Positions 54,452 to 62,630 of a stretch of DNA of 64,000 nucleotides are shown piece by piece. The stretch is from DAIOEK01 sp963721445 (GTDB lineage Bacteria; Chloroflexota; Anaerolineae; Anaerolineales; Anaerolineaceae). How positions within the stretch are numbered: position 1 is the first letter of the stretch; every line of letters begins with the position of its first letter. The stretch lies in contig CAVRIZ010000005.1 in assembly GCA_963721445.1 (NCBI GenBank), positions 1,488,001-1,552,000 of the forward strand, written 5' to 3'. The notes beneath the pieces were generated by a model, which ran no database searches, was not told where the DNA came from, and saw only the letters and a program-made list of their open reading frames with translations. A program made the translations under genes and the position numbers.

Positions 54452-55729
54452 ATGGAGAGCAACAAAGCGTCTGGAAATAAAGGTTGGTTAGTAACAATTG
54501 CGGGGACCTGTGCGTTATTGGCTTTAGGCGTTTTATATGCCTGGAGTGTTTTTAAAGCGAACATACCTGCGGAATGGGGCTGGGCAGATTCTCAAAAATC
54601 GCTCCCTTACTCTGTAGCATGTGTGGTATTCTCCTTGATGACACTGGTCGGCGCACGCTTATTGGGCAAACTTGGTCCACGCGTCATCGTAACCATCGGT
54701 GGAATACTGGCCGGAACTGGCGTGATCATCTCCAGCATGTCCACCTCTCCCTGGATGTTTACCTTCGCATTCGGTGTCCTACTGGGTTCGGGCATCGGTT
54801 TTGTCTACGCATCCGCAAGCCCGGCTGCATTAAAGTGGTTCCCAGCTTCAAAAACTGGCCTGATCTCCGGTATTGTGGTCGCCGGATTTGGAATGGGCAG
54901 CGCCTGGGTAGCCCCACTCGCACGAACATTGATCGCGACCATCGGATTGCAATCCACGATGCTCTACCTGGGTATTGGCATGCTCGTAGTGGTCGTTGGA
55001 TTTGCCCAGTTCCTCCAATTCCCTCCTGAAGGTTTTACCCCGGCCATAACCGGACCGGTTAAAGCAGCTTCGTTGGTAAAAAAGGTGGATTATTCCTCCA
55101 AAGAGATCGTCAAAACATGGCAGTTTTACCTGCTGTGGATCACATTCGCATTTGGCTCAGGCGCGGGATTAATGGTCATTGGTAACCTGGCATCCATCGT
55201 CAAAGATCAAATCGGTCTGGCGGCAGTCAGCGCGTTGGCAGTGTCCGCTCTAGCGATCGGCAATGGCGGCGGACGTGTGATGTATGGCGTCCTGTCTGAT
55301 AAATTTGGCAGGAAAAACGTATTGTTGACCGCGTTCTTACTTCAAGCGGCATTGATCATGGTCTTATCCTTTACAGTTAAAGGTAGCAGCCTGGCTTCGG
55401 TTCCCCTCCTAATGGTTCTGGTGGTCCTCATCGGCGCGAATTATGGTGCCAACCTGGCGGTCTTCCCGGCGATGACGAAGGATTATTTTGGTTTGAAAAA
55501 TTTTGCCATCAATTACGGGATCGTGTACACTGCTTGGGGTTTGGGCGGTTTCATGCTCTCCCAATTAGCTGGTGCGATCAAGGATGCAACTGGTACTTTC
55601 ACCAATGCCTATCTTTTAGCAGCGGGCATGTTGGTACTTGCCGCTGTTTTAATGGCGGTCTTAAAATCCCCCCAACCTCAAGAAGAACCAGTTGAAAACA
55701 GAGTACTAGCTGTACCTGCCGAAGACTAA
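54452..55729 (+). CDS. MFS transporter, oxalate/formate antiporter (OFA) family
   Basis: A 425-residue transporter with 12 membrane segments. GVLYAWSVFKANIPAEWGW (segment 1 and loop) and the later GVLSDKFGRKNVLL (MFS A-like motif) are characteristic of the OFA group, as is YGANLAVFPAMTKDYFGLKN. Such proteins exchange oxalate, formate or other small monocarboxylates. The start is uncertain: ATG 54452 has only AAAAAGGATC nearby; a TTG at 54410 would add 14 residues. Its upstream promoter/operator suggests acid- or metabolite-responsive control. Confidence 0.88.
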   Translation: MESNKASGNKGWLVTIAGTCALLALGVLYAWSVFKANIPAEWGWADSQKSLPYSVACVVFSLMTLVGARLLGKLGPRVIVTIGGILAGTGVIISSMSTSPWMFTFAFGVLLGSGIGFVYASASPAALKWFPASKTGLISGIVVAGFGMGSAWVAPLARTLIATIGLQSTMLYLGIGMLVVVVGFAQFLQFPPEGFTPAITGPVKAASLVKKVDYSSKEIVKTWQFYLLWITFAFGSGAGLMVIGNLASIVKDQIGLAAVSALAVSALAIGNGGGRVMYGVLSDKFGRKNVLLTAFLLQAALIMVLSFTVKGSSLASVPLLMVLVVLIGANYGANLAVFPAMTKDYFGLKNFAINYGIVYTAWGLGGFMLSQLAGAIKDATGTFTNAYLLAAGMLVLAAVLMAVLKSPQPQEEPVENRVLAVPAED

Positions 55730-55744
55730 TCAGCACGTTTGCAA

Positions 55745-55788
55745 AAAATAAAATACTCCTCCCTTTTCAATCGATGGGGAGGAGTATT
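55745..55788 (-). terminator. Terminator of the membrane cyclophilin gene
   Basis: A 12-bp stem (AATACTCCTCCC/GGGAGGAGTATT), followed on the minus strand by TTTATTTTTTGC. It could also serve the MFS gene from the other side, though the plus side has few T residues. Confidence 0.85.
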
Positions 55789-55802
55789 ATTACTCCTGAC
55801 CT

Positions 55803-56480
55803 TTATTCTTCAGTGATCGTGATTGAGCTGATCTGATCCCCCACGAAATCGGGGGAACGATTGGGATCGCGGCGTGTAATTCCGTTCACAACATCCATTC
55901 CGCTGACAACCTGCCCGAAGATGGTGTAACCGCCATTCAACTGGGGAGTTGGACCAAAGGTGATAAAAAACTGGCTGCCGTTTGTATCTGGTCCGGCATT
56001 TGCCATGGCAACTACCCCGGCTTTATCAAAGGTAAGATCACTATTTTCGTTCACAAACTCATATCCAGGTCCACCCCCACCGGTGCCAGTCGGGTCTCCA
56101 CCTTGAGCCATGAAACCATCCAACACCCGGTGGAAGGTGACCCCGTCATAGAATCCTTCCCGAGTTAGAAAGACGAAACTGTTCACGGTGATGGGAGCTT
56201 TATCTGCATATAGGTCGATGATAAACTCTCCCCCTTTTGCCATCTTCACCGTGGCGGAATACTTTTTGGTTGTATCGATTGTCATTGGTGGGGCTGAATC
56301 ATATTGTTTGATGGCGATTTGTTCGGGTTTGGGTGATGCGGTTTGACCGGACTTACCAAGTGTCAATACCAGGATTACGATTACTACGACGGCGAGGAAA
56401 ATTACGATTCCGGCGATCAATGGTGTTCTATCCTGCCTGGGTTGAGGTCTCGTTCTGGGATTAGTTTTCCGATTGGGCAT
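55803..56480 (-). CDS. Membrane-anchored cyclophilin-type peptidyl-prolyl isomerase
   Basis: A 225-residue protein with an Arg/Pro-rich N-terminus, one membrane segment (LIAGIVIFLAVVVIVILVL) and an external cyclophilin domain: GEFIIDLYADKAPITVNSFV, GVTFHRVLDGFMAQGGDPTG, GSQFFITFGPTPQLNGGYT. It probably helps fold exported proteins. AAGGATAACTC precedes the ATG. It is a paralogue of the cytosolic cyclophilin at 6.1 kb. The DUF3267 gene lies 42 bp upstream on the same strand, and a terminator follows. Confidence 0.93.
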   Translation of the reverse strand: MPNRKTNPRTRPQPRQDRTPLIAGIVIFLAVVVIVILVLTLGKSGQTASPKPEQIAIKQYDSAPPMTIDTTKKYSATVKMAKGGEFIIDLYADKAPITVNSFVFLTREGFYDGVTFHRVLDGFMAQGGDPTGTGGGGPGYEFVNENSDLTFDKAGVVAMANAGPDTNGSQFFITFGPTPQLNGGYTIFGQVVSGMDVVNGITRRDPNRSPDFVGDQISSITITEE

Positions 56481-56522
56481 GAGTTATCCTTATTTTTAGT
56501 GGGATGATGATCAATTTTAACT

Positions 56523-57122
56523 TCATCGGACCGGAATGTAAAACGCGACCTCATCTCCCCGGTCGTTGACCAGACATCTGGTCGGTTGGCGTAGCAGCGT
56601 GTAGAGGATCCACAAATCCCCGATGGATCCGGCTGTGTTCATGGCTATAGCTGCGGCGATGTATAAAATCAGACCTACTGGAGAGAAAATCAATAGAAGG
56701 ACACCCAGTATATCGAGTAACAAAAATGGGGCGATCCCGATCCAAAGATAGTTATTGGCTGGAATAAACCAATCAGGTGCAGCGGCGTAGGCATAAGATA
56801 ACTGTAAACCAAAAACCGGTTTGGTCTTGGTTGCGGTCCAAAAAAAGAATCCGTGAACCATCTCGTGCAGAATCAATACAATGCCCAGCGAAATAACCAC
56901 TCCCGCGAGCTTAATTAAAGTTGAACCATTCAACCGGATCAACCCACCAAATGCGGTTATATCCGGATGGGTGAAACGGATGAGCAGTAACAACAGCCAG
57001 ATAGTGGGAATAAGCATTCCGAAGGCTGCCACATTCAACCATACTGCAAGGCGGACATTCTCTCGCAGGTTTATTCGCTTCGATAACTTATAATTTTCTG
57101 GTAATTCCTGGATTGACTGCAT
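56523..57122 (-). CDS. DUF3267-type integral membrane zincin
   Basis: A 199-residue protein with five to six membrane segments. The zinc-protease motif HEMVHGFFFW (HExxH, near residue 86) is at the end of a membrane segment, as in the DUF3267/YUPB intramembrane zincin group. C-terminal AGSIGDLWILYTLLRQP is typical. Substrate unknown. AAGGAACTA precedes the ATG. It lies between the PLP enzyme and the membrane cyclophilin, all on the minus strand. Confidence 0.82.
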   Translation of the reverse strand: MQSIQELPENYKLSKRINLRENVRLAVWLNVAAFGMLIPTIWLLLLLIRFTHPDITAFGGLIRLNGSTLIKLAGVVISLGIVLILHEMVHGFFFWTATKTKPVFGLQLSYAYAAAPDWFIPANNYLWIGIAPFLLLDILGVLLLIFSPVGLILYIAAAIAMNTAGSIGDLWILYTLLRQPTRCLVNDRGDEVAFYIPVR

Positions 57123-57145
57123 TAGTTCCTTATTAATGATCCGAA

Positions 57146-58381
57146 TTAGCTCTCGAGTGCCTGCTTTAGATCTTCTATGATATCTCCGGCATACTCAATC
57201 CCAACTGATAACCGTACGAGCCCATCGCTGATACCCTGACGCAGGCGATCGTCAGGTGCCACTTTGGAGTGGGTCATGCCGGCGGGGTGTTGGATGAGGG
57301 TATCGACCGTCCCGAGTGAGACAGCCAGGGTAGCCAGCTGAACTTTGTTCATCATCATGACACCAGCTTCGTAACCGCCCTTGAGTTCGAAGGACATCAT
57401 CGCGCCAAAATGGCTCATCTGCCCGCGAGCCGTTGTAAAATCCGGATGGGTACTGAGACCGGGATAATTGACCCTTGATACTGCCGGATGCTCCTCGAGG
57501 AATTGAGCGACCTTCAGAGCGTTGAAACAATGCCTTTGCATGCGAACATCGAGTGTTTTCAGCCCATTTCCAACCAGCCAGGTATCGAAAGGACTGGGGT
57601 TCCCGCCCAGATGGATCGCCATTTTTGCCAGATCGTCCTTGACCCAATCCACATGCCTACTGACCAGTGCGCCGCCAACCACTAGTCCATATCCGCTCAA
57701 ATACTTGGTCGTAGAGTGAACGACCACATCAGCACCCAATGTGAGTGGACGCTGGCAATACGGTGTGGCAAACGTGTTATCAACCATGAGCCAGGCGCCA
57801 TTCAGATGGGCGATCTCTGCTGCCGGATGTAATTCGATGATGGACATGCTCGGATTCGATGGGGTCTCCGCGTATGCCAGTTTGGCCGCTGGATGATCCT
57901 TAAATGCTTTCTCCCAATCATCCGGTTTGGGCTCTTTCAGCCAGATCGTTTCGATCCCGTATTGCGGAGCGATATTCTTAAGGAAGGTATATGTCGCACC
58001 GTATAACGCTTCCTGAGCGATGATCGTGTCTCCATTTTTGAGCAGGGTCAAGAGGGCGGTGGTGATGGCAGCCATTCCTGAGGCAAACAGGTAACCTCGC
58101 ACGATCGAATCCGGTTCCTGGTCGGGGTTCTGTTGGATAAGATCCATTCCCTCTAGGACTGCGATTCGGGTAGCGACTTCATCAAAATTAGGATTACTCA
58201 AACGTGTGTAAATGTGCCCATCCTGGTCGCCCCTAAAAATAGCTTGTCCAGTTGCGACATCAGGAAACGAAAAAGTAGAGCTTTCATAGATGGGGGTTAC
58301 GTGGGCATGTTCCGAATTGGGTTTGTGCCCGGCGTGGATCGTCAGAGTACCGAGATGATGGTTGTGGTTAATTTTTCCCAT
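57146..58381 (-). CDS. Cystathionine gamma-synthase / methionine gamma-lyase family PLP enzyme
   Basis: A 411-residue Cys/Met metabolism PLP enzyme. The substrate-arch start HAGHKPNSEHAHVTPIYESS, phosphate site SGMAAITTALLTLL, ETPSNPSMSI, and the PLP-lysine block VHSTTKYLSGYGLVVGG are present, with LSVGIEYAGDIIEDL near the end. Whether it makes cystathionine or cleaves methionine cannot be decided by eye. ATG 58381 is preferred over one 24 codons upstream, as GGAGGCAATT lies just before it, and TATAAT lies at 58410-58415. Confidence 0.9.
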   Translation of the reverse strand: MGKINHNHHLGTLTIHAGHKPNSEHAHVTPIYESSTFSFPDVATGQAIFRGDQDGHIYTRLSNPNFDEVATRIAVLEGMDLIQQNPDQEPDSIVRGYLFASGMAAITTALLTLLKNGDTIIAQEALYGATYTFLKNIAPQYGIETIWLKEPKPDDWEKAFKDHPAAKLAYAETPSNPSMSIIELHPAAEIAHLNGAWLMVDNTFATPYCQRPLTLGADVVVHSTTKYLSGYGLVVGGALVSRHVDWVKDDLAKMAIHLGGNPSPFDTWLVGNGLKTLDVRMQRHCFNALKVAQFLEEHPAVSRVNYPGLSTHPDFTTARGQMSHFGAMMSFELKGGYEAGVMMMNKVQLATLAVSLGTVDTLIQHPAGMTHSKVAPDDRLRQGISDGLVRLSVGIEYAGDIIEDLKQALES

Positions 58382-58616
58382 AATTGCCTCCAGGGAGGAA
58401 GTTAAAAACATTATACCTGAGTAAGATATGGACCTAAGAGAGTTTGGATACAACTCAGCATTCCATCTGATCTAGAGACAGTTCGATGAAGGTTGATTGT
58501 TCTGCAGGTTGAGCTAATTACGGATTAGTTTCCAACGAAATGGCGTAAAATCATGATATCAGGATCATTTGGGTTTTCCCACTCACATCCCACTCTCACT
58601 TCTCCCTTTTATTTTG

Positions 58617-58645
58617 TTGACAAGCCATCATCCATAAGGTATCCT
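58617..58645 (+). promoter_or_regulatory. Promoter of the SRP RNA gene
   Basis: Consensus -35 TTGACA (58617-58622), 17-bp spacer and -10 TATCCT (58640-58645), placing the start at about 58652, at the 5' end of the RNA. Confidence 0.85.
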
Positions 58646-58652
58646 TCTCTGC

Positions 58653-58763
58653 GAGTGTCAGGCGGGTCCGGCGCGGCGGAAGCCTGCGAACTCCGCCAGG
58701 TCTGAGAGGAAGCAACGGTAAGAAGGTTATTTCGGGTGCCGCCGGGAAGCCTGTCTGACACTC
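58653..58763 (+). ncRNA. ffs: Signal recognition particle RNA (small bacterial type)
   Basis: About 111 nt. Ends pair as GAGTGTCAG/CTGACACTC; the conserved apical domain reads CAGGTCTGAGAGGAAGCAAC on the 5' side and GGGTGCCGCCGGGAAGCCTG on the 3' side, the binding site for Ffh. A TTTTTT tract directly after the helix ends the transcript. Ends are approximate by one or two bases. Confidence 0.93.
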
Positions 58764-58776
58764 ACTTTTTTCACCT

Positions 58777-59665
58777 ATGACCAATTCCACACCCCCCGTT
58801 TGCAGTTACGAAGGTTCTGATTACCAGACCAGTTTTTGGGATCAGGGAGACCGTGCGTATGAAGACGCCGCCGAAGCGGTTGCCCTTCGGCGGATGCTGC
58901 CTGTCATCCGGTAAGTTGATGCTCGAATTGGGCGCCGGCGCCGGGCGGAATACGCCCCGTTATACCGCCTACGAAAAAATCGTGCTGCTCGATTACTCAC
59001 GCACCCAACTGGAACAGGCGCAAAGCAGGCTGGGGAAAAGTGATCGCTACATCTATGTGGCAGCCGATATTTACCACCTGCCGTTCGTGGATGGGTTATT
59101 CGATGGCGCGACCATGATCCGCGCGCTGCATCACATGCAGGATGCCCCCCTGGCGCTGAAGCAGGTGGAACGGGTGATGCAGACGGATGGCACCTTCATC
59201 CTGGAATTCGCCAGCAAACTGAACCTGAAAGCCATCGCCCGCTGGATCCTCGGCCGACAAAAGTGGAGCCCGTTCACCCCAGAGCCGGTCGAATTTGTAG
59301 CGTTGAATTTCGATTTCCATCCCGGAACGGTTCAGCGCTGGCTGAAGGACCTGGGTTTTTCCATCGAACGCATCCTGACCGTCTCCCATCTGCGGGCAGG
59401 TGTGTTTAAGAGACTGATCCCGCTCAAGCTGCTGGTCGCGATGGATTCACTATTCAGCCTGACCGGGAACCTATGGCAACTCACGCCAAGCGTGTTCGTG
59501 AAGAACCTCGCAACTTGTGAAAAGCCCGCCCCGGTTGGCTTCTTCCAATGCCCGGCCTGCGGATCCGCCAGTCTGACCGAAGCCGGCGAGGCTATCATCT
59601 GCAACCAGTGTCACCATACTTATTCGTTTGTGGATGGTATATATGATTTTAGAATTCTGAAGTGA
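58777..59665 (+). CDS. Class I SAM methyltransferase with C-terminal Trm112-like zinc domain, frameshifted as read
   Basis: A 295-residue protein if one extra G at 58910-58911 is removed: YEGSDYQTSFWDQGDRAYED, then RRMLPVIRKLMLELGAGAGR with SAM motif I. Motif DYSRTQLEQA and MIRALHHMQDAPLALKQVER follow, and the C-terminus has CPACGSASLTEAGE and CNQCHHTYSFVDGIYDF (four Cys), as in methyltransferases fused to a Trm112-type zinc ribbon. As read the methylase would start at 58853 with unrelated residues. It starts 14 bp after the SRP RNA with no ribosome site; the acceptor is unknown. Confidence 0.8.
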
Positions 59666-59685
59666 TCCTAAACGCAAATATACAA

Positions 59686-60672
59686 TTAGATATCCAATTC
59701 TGCCCCTGATTCCCCCATCCCTATATAGTATTGCTCAAGTGCCTGCCTTGATTGCGGATCATCGATTCCTTCCAGGGCTTCAATCACCGCTGTAATCACT
59801 TCTACATCCTCATCTTCCAGACCCTTCAGCAGGGTACGGAAAGCTACCGGGTGATCCGAAAAGCTGAGGGCGATATAAGCTGCCTGGCGTTCTTCCCAGG
59901 TGGAGGACTGAGTCTGTTCCACCCATTCGCTGACGTTTACGTTCTTGAGATCCAGTTCTCGGATGAGATCATCCAGGTTCGTTCTGGCTTCACCCAGGGT
60001 TGAATCGTATAAATAAGCCTTTCGGTAATCGTTCAACGCGAGGAAGGGTTGTTTCAATTCCTCGTGGAGAATCCCCCGCAGGTTGAGCGCATCCGCCCAG
60101 GTTGGATCCACCGCCAGGACTTTATCACAGGCGGACAGGGCTTCCTGGGATCTTCCTTCTTCCTGGTAGGAATTGGCAAGAACGAACTCTTCCCGGGCAG
60201 CTGTCTGACGTTCTTCAGGATTGAGCGCTTTTCGTTCGCCGGGTAGACGGTTGGAACCCATGATGGGATCGTAGGCGAAAGTCAGCACCTCAAGATCGGT
60301 GTCCATCTCGCTGTGGTCTGCTTCCCATTCATCCAGGACGCGCTTTGCTTCAACCGTGTCTATATCCAATAATGCCTGGCGGGCAGCTTCCATTACGGTT
60401 TCGGAAGGATCATCCATTGAAACTGCCAGCGCGTCGACGGCACGGGCTTCCCGCAATTCCCCAAACTTCTCCGCAGCTGCCGCCCGGACGGATTCGCTCC
60501 CGGTTCCCAACAGTTCGATCAGGTGCTCATACCCACGCTGAACGCCCAGTTGGATGAGCATTCCGGATGCGGTGAGCTGATCGGCATCACTGCCATCCGT
60601 CAGCACCCGGAACAATCCCTGGATATCCGCGCGGGCGATACAGCGTCGTCCAGATCGGGTTTCCCAAACCAT
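59686..60672 (-). CDS. HEAT-repeat and TPR protein
   Basis: A 328-residue, helical scaffold protein. HEAT-like repeats at residues 35-105 (RAAAAEKFGELREARAVDAL, MEAARQALLDI) and at the C-terminus (EERQAAYIALSFSDHPVAF, ITAVIEALEGIDDPQSRQAL), with TPR units between (ANSYQEEGRSQEALSACDKV, DALNLRGILHEELKQ). No catalytic motif. It is last in the operon after the methyltransferase. A protein-protein interaction role is inferred. Confidence 0.85.
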   Translation of the reverse strand: MVWETRSGRRCIARADIQGLFRVLTDGSDADQLTASGMLIQLGVQRGYEHLIELLGTGSESVRAAAAEKFGELREARAVDALAVSMDDPSETVMEAARQALLDIDTVEAKRVLDEWEADHSEMDTDLEVLTFAYDPIMGSNRLPGERKALNPEERQTAAREEFVLANSYQEEGRSQEALSACDKVLAVDPTWADALNLRGILHEELKQPFLALNDYRKAYLYDSTLGEARTNLDDLIRELDLKNVNVSEWVEQTQSSTWEERQAAYIALSFSDHPVAFRTLLKGLEDEDVEVITAVIEALEGIDDPQSRQALEQYYIGMGESGAELDI

Positions 60673-60681
60673 CCCATCCGC

Positions 60682-61425
60682 TTAGTCTCCGATCTTTTCG
60701 ACCACCCAGAAGTGACTCAGCCCGAACCAGCGCAGGGGTGTCTGTTCCAGCGATTGCAGCACAGCGCGGATTGCTTTCCCCACTCCACCCAGACGGGCTA
60801 TAAAATTATCATACCCGCCAAAGATGATTGTGCATCTGACAAAATGAACGGGTAGGCAGTCGAATAATTGCTGCAGGTCTTTCTTCGAATACACCCTGAC
60901 GTGGGGAGCAAGCTTTTTCCGCCAGGATGTTGGCAGGTAATTCACGAACAGTTTATTTCCAAACTGGTATTTCCCTTTCCAATAGATGCCGTGGGTTTCA
61001 AACGGATAGCCAATGTTCGGACAAAATAAAACCAGCCGTCCGCCCGGTTTCAACACCCGGACCATCTCTGCCACTGCCATGTGGTCATCCATCACATGCT
61101 CGATCACTTCATTACTGATTACCAGATCGAAGGAGTTGGCGGGATAGGGGAGGAACTCGCCGGCGGCATTGACCACATCCAATCCGAGAGCATGGGTATC
61201 TTTGACGCGTTCGAAATCAAAGTCGAGACCGGTGACCTTGCCCGCAATCGGTGCCAGGTGATGCATATACTGCCCGACGCCGCAGCCATCTTCCAGAATC
61301 AGTCCATGAATACTATCCCCCGCCGCGCTGAGAATCATTTCCAACCGGCGCTGCTGTCCATCACGCCAGATATAGGAAGGTTCTCCGCGTAAAGCGGCTT
61401 TCTCAATGTCATGTGGATAGGTCAT
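60682..61425 (-). CDS. Class I SAM-dependent methyltransferase
   Basis: A 247-residue methyltransferase. SAM motif I LILEDGCGVGQYMHHL, motif II VTGLDFDFERV, then FDLVISNEVIEHVMDDHMAV and VLKPGGRLVLFCPNIGYPFE. The type (UbiE/COQ5-like, Methyltransf_11) does not show the acceptor. Four-base overlap (ATGA) with the deacylase gene indicates co-translation. Weak GGGAAC before the ATG. Confidence 0.9.
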   Translation of the reverse strand: MTYPHDIEKAALRGEPSYIWRDGQQRRLEMILSAAGDSIHGLILEDGCGVGQYMHHLAPIAGKVTGLDFDFERVKDTHALGLDVVNAAGEFLPYPANSFDLVISNEVIEHVMDDHMAVAEMVRVLKPGGRLVLFCPNIGYPFETHGIYWKGKYQFGNKLFVNYLPTSWRKKLAPHVRVYSKKDLQQLFDCLPVHFVRCTIIFGGYDNFIARLGGVGKAIRAVLQSLEQTPLRWFGLSHFWVVEKIGD

Positions 61426-61929
61426 ACGTTTGTCGTTCCCGTCGTATGGTGGATCGTTGCGATCTTACCTTTTGTAATTCGATCCAATTCTTTCGGATCG
61501 ATGGGAAACACGGCGTGCGGAGTCCCGGCTGCAGCCCAGACCTCTATATATTGAAGGAGATCCTCATCTATCAGGGTAGTCAGTGGATTAGCATGTCCGA
61601 TGGGGGGGATGCCCCCAATGGCGAAATCCGGTCTGTTCGCGTACGAAATCCGGGTCAGCCCGTTCGATCGGCTCACCGATCATAGTCTCCACCATTTTTT
61701 CATCCACCCGGTTACTACCACTCGCCAGGATCAAAATGGCTCTATTTGTATGTTTGGTCCGAAAGATCAACGATTTAACGATCTGCCCAACCGTGCAACC
61801 GACCGCCTGGGCAGCTTCAGGGGCGGTGCGGGTGGAACCAGGTAGCTCAACCACCTGACAGGGTAATCCATTTTGTGACAGGGCATCTTGAACCCGCTGT
61901 GCGCTGGCGCTCAAATTGGTATCGGTCAA
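61422..61929 (-). CDS. YbaK/EbsC-type aminoacyl-tRNA deacylase, one-base frameshift
   Basis: A 168-residue YbaK-fold protein that hydrolyses mischarged Cys-tRNA(Pro) or a related species. GCTVGQIVKSLIFRT (conserved Lys) and LILASGSNRVDEKMV are followed by a break at the TTT run at 61624-61626; corrected, the sequence continues GFAIGGIPPIGHANPL and FPIDPKELDRITKG, both family hallmarks. The start is TTG at 61929, overlapping the ubiE stop (ATTGA) with AAAGAGG upstream. Broken, it would lose the GGxPP motif. Confidence 0.87.
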
Positions 61930-62627
61930 TGTGCCTCTTTCACCGCCCAATGAATGGCGGCAGTACCAAACATCAACTTTTGATAGCCGGCGGATGAATA
62001 ACCCGTCTCATCCATTTCCTTGTTTAACTTTACGGCCGGTGTGAATTGTTCCGACGAGCGGATAAGATAATTGTATGCGCCAATACGGCCGGTGACCAGC
62101 GAACCAATGATGGGTATGGCAACGCGCATGTACAGTCGAATGAAAGGACGCAAAAGGAGGTTGGTTGGCGGTGTGGTATCCAGGCTGACAAATCGGCCGC
62201 CCGGTTTCAGGACTCGGTATATCTCTTTTAATGCGGGACGATAATCTTCCAGATTACGCAATAGGAATGCGCAGATGACTCGATCCACTGATTCTGCCGG
62301 ATACGGCAAGTCCAGCGCATCCACGGCAGCGAAAGGCAAACCGGTTCGTTGACCTACTCTCATCATCCCCAGGGTGAAATCAGATGGATAAATTCTGCAT
62401 TCCGGGTGTGCCAGCCGGACCAGTTCCGTGAGCTGCCCACCACCTGCTCCCAGATCCAACACGATCTGCCCGGGCAGGATGTTCAGCCGCTCGATCGCTT
62501 TCTTTCGCCAGCGATTGACCGAACCAAAGGTCATGATCTGGTTCATCAATTCATAGCGATGCGCGATTTCGGTAAATTCACGCTGCACAAATTGCGCACG
62601 CGGTTCTGGTGCGAGTGGAGCTACCAT
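61926..62627 (-). CDS. UbiE/MenG-like methyltransferase
   Basis: A 233-residue methyltransferase. The family marks YELMNQIMTFGSVNRWRKKA, VLDLGAGGGQLTELV (motif I), FLLRNLEDYRPALKEIYRVL and GGRFVSLDTTPP match demethylmenaquinone methyltransferase, but C-terminal differences mean another acceptor is possible. Menaquinone is the expected quinone in this lineage. It starts 3 bp after the kinase stop. Confidence 0.87.
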   Translation of the reverse strand: MVAPLAPEPRAQFVQREFTEIAHRYELMNQIMTFGSVNRWRKKAIERLNILPGQIVLDLGAGGGQLTELVRLAHPECRIYPSDFTLGMMRVGQRTGLPFAAVDALDLPYPAESVDRVICAFLLRNLEDYRPALKEIYRVLKPGGRFVSLDTTPPTNLLLRPFIRLYMRVAIPIIGSLVTGRIGAYNYLIRSSEQFTPAVKLNKEMDETGYSSAGYQKLMFGTAAIHWAVKEAH

Positions 62628-62630
62628 GGA

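Noticed and set aside
58382..58616. Possible SAM riboswitch before the Cys/Met PLP enzyme
   Set aside because: No SAM-I core (AGAGA with the GAUGG-type joins) is visible; only a -10-like TATAAT.
58596..58790. Minus-strand open frame over 58.6-58.8 kb
   Set aside because: It lies on the SRP RNA gene and its promoter, which explain the sequence.
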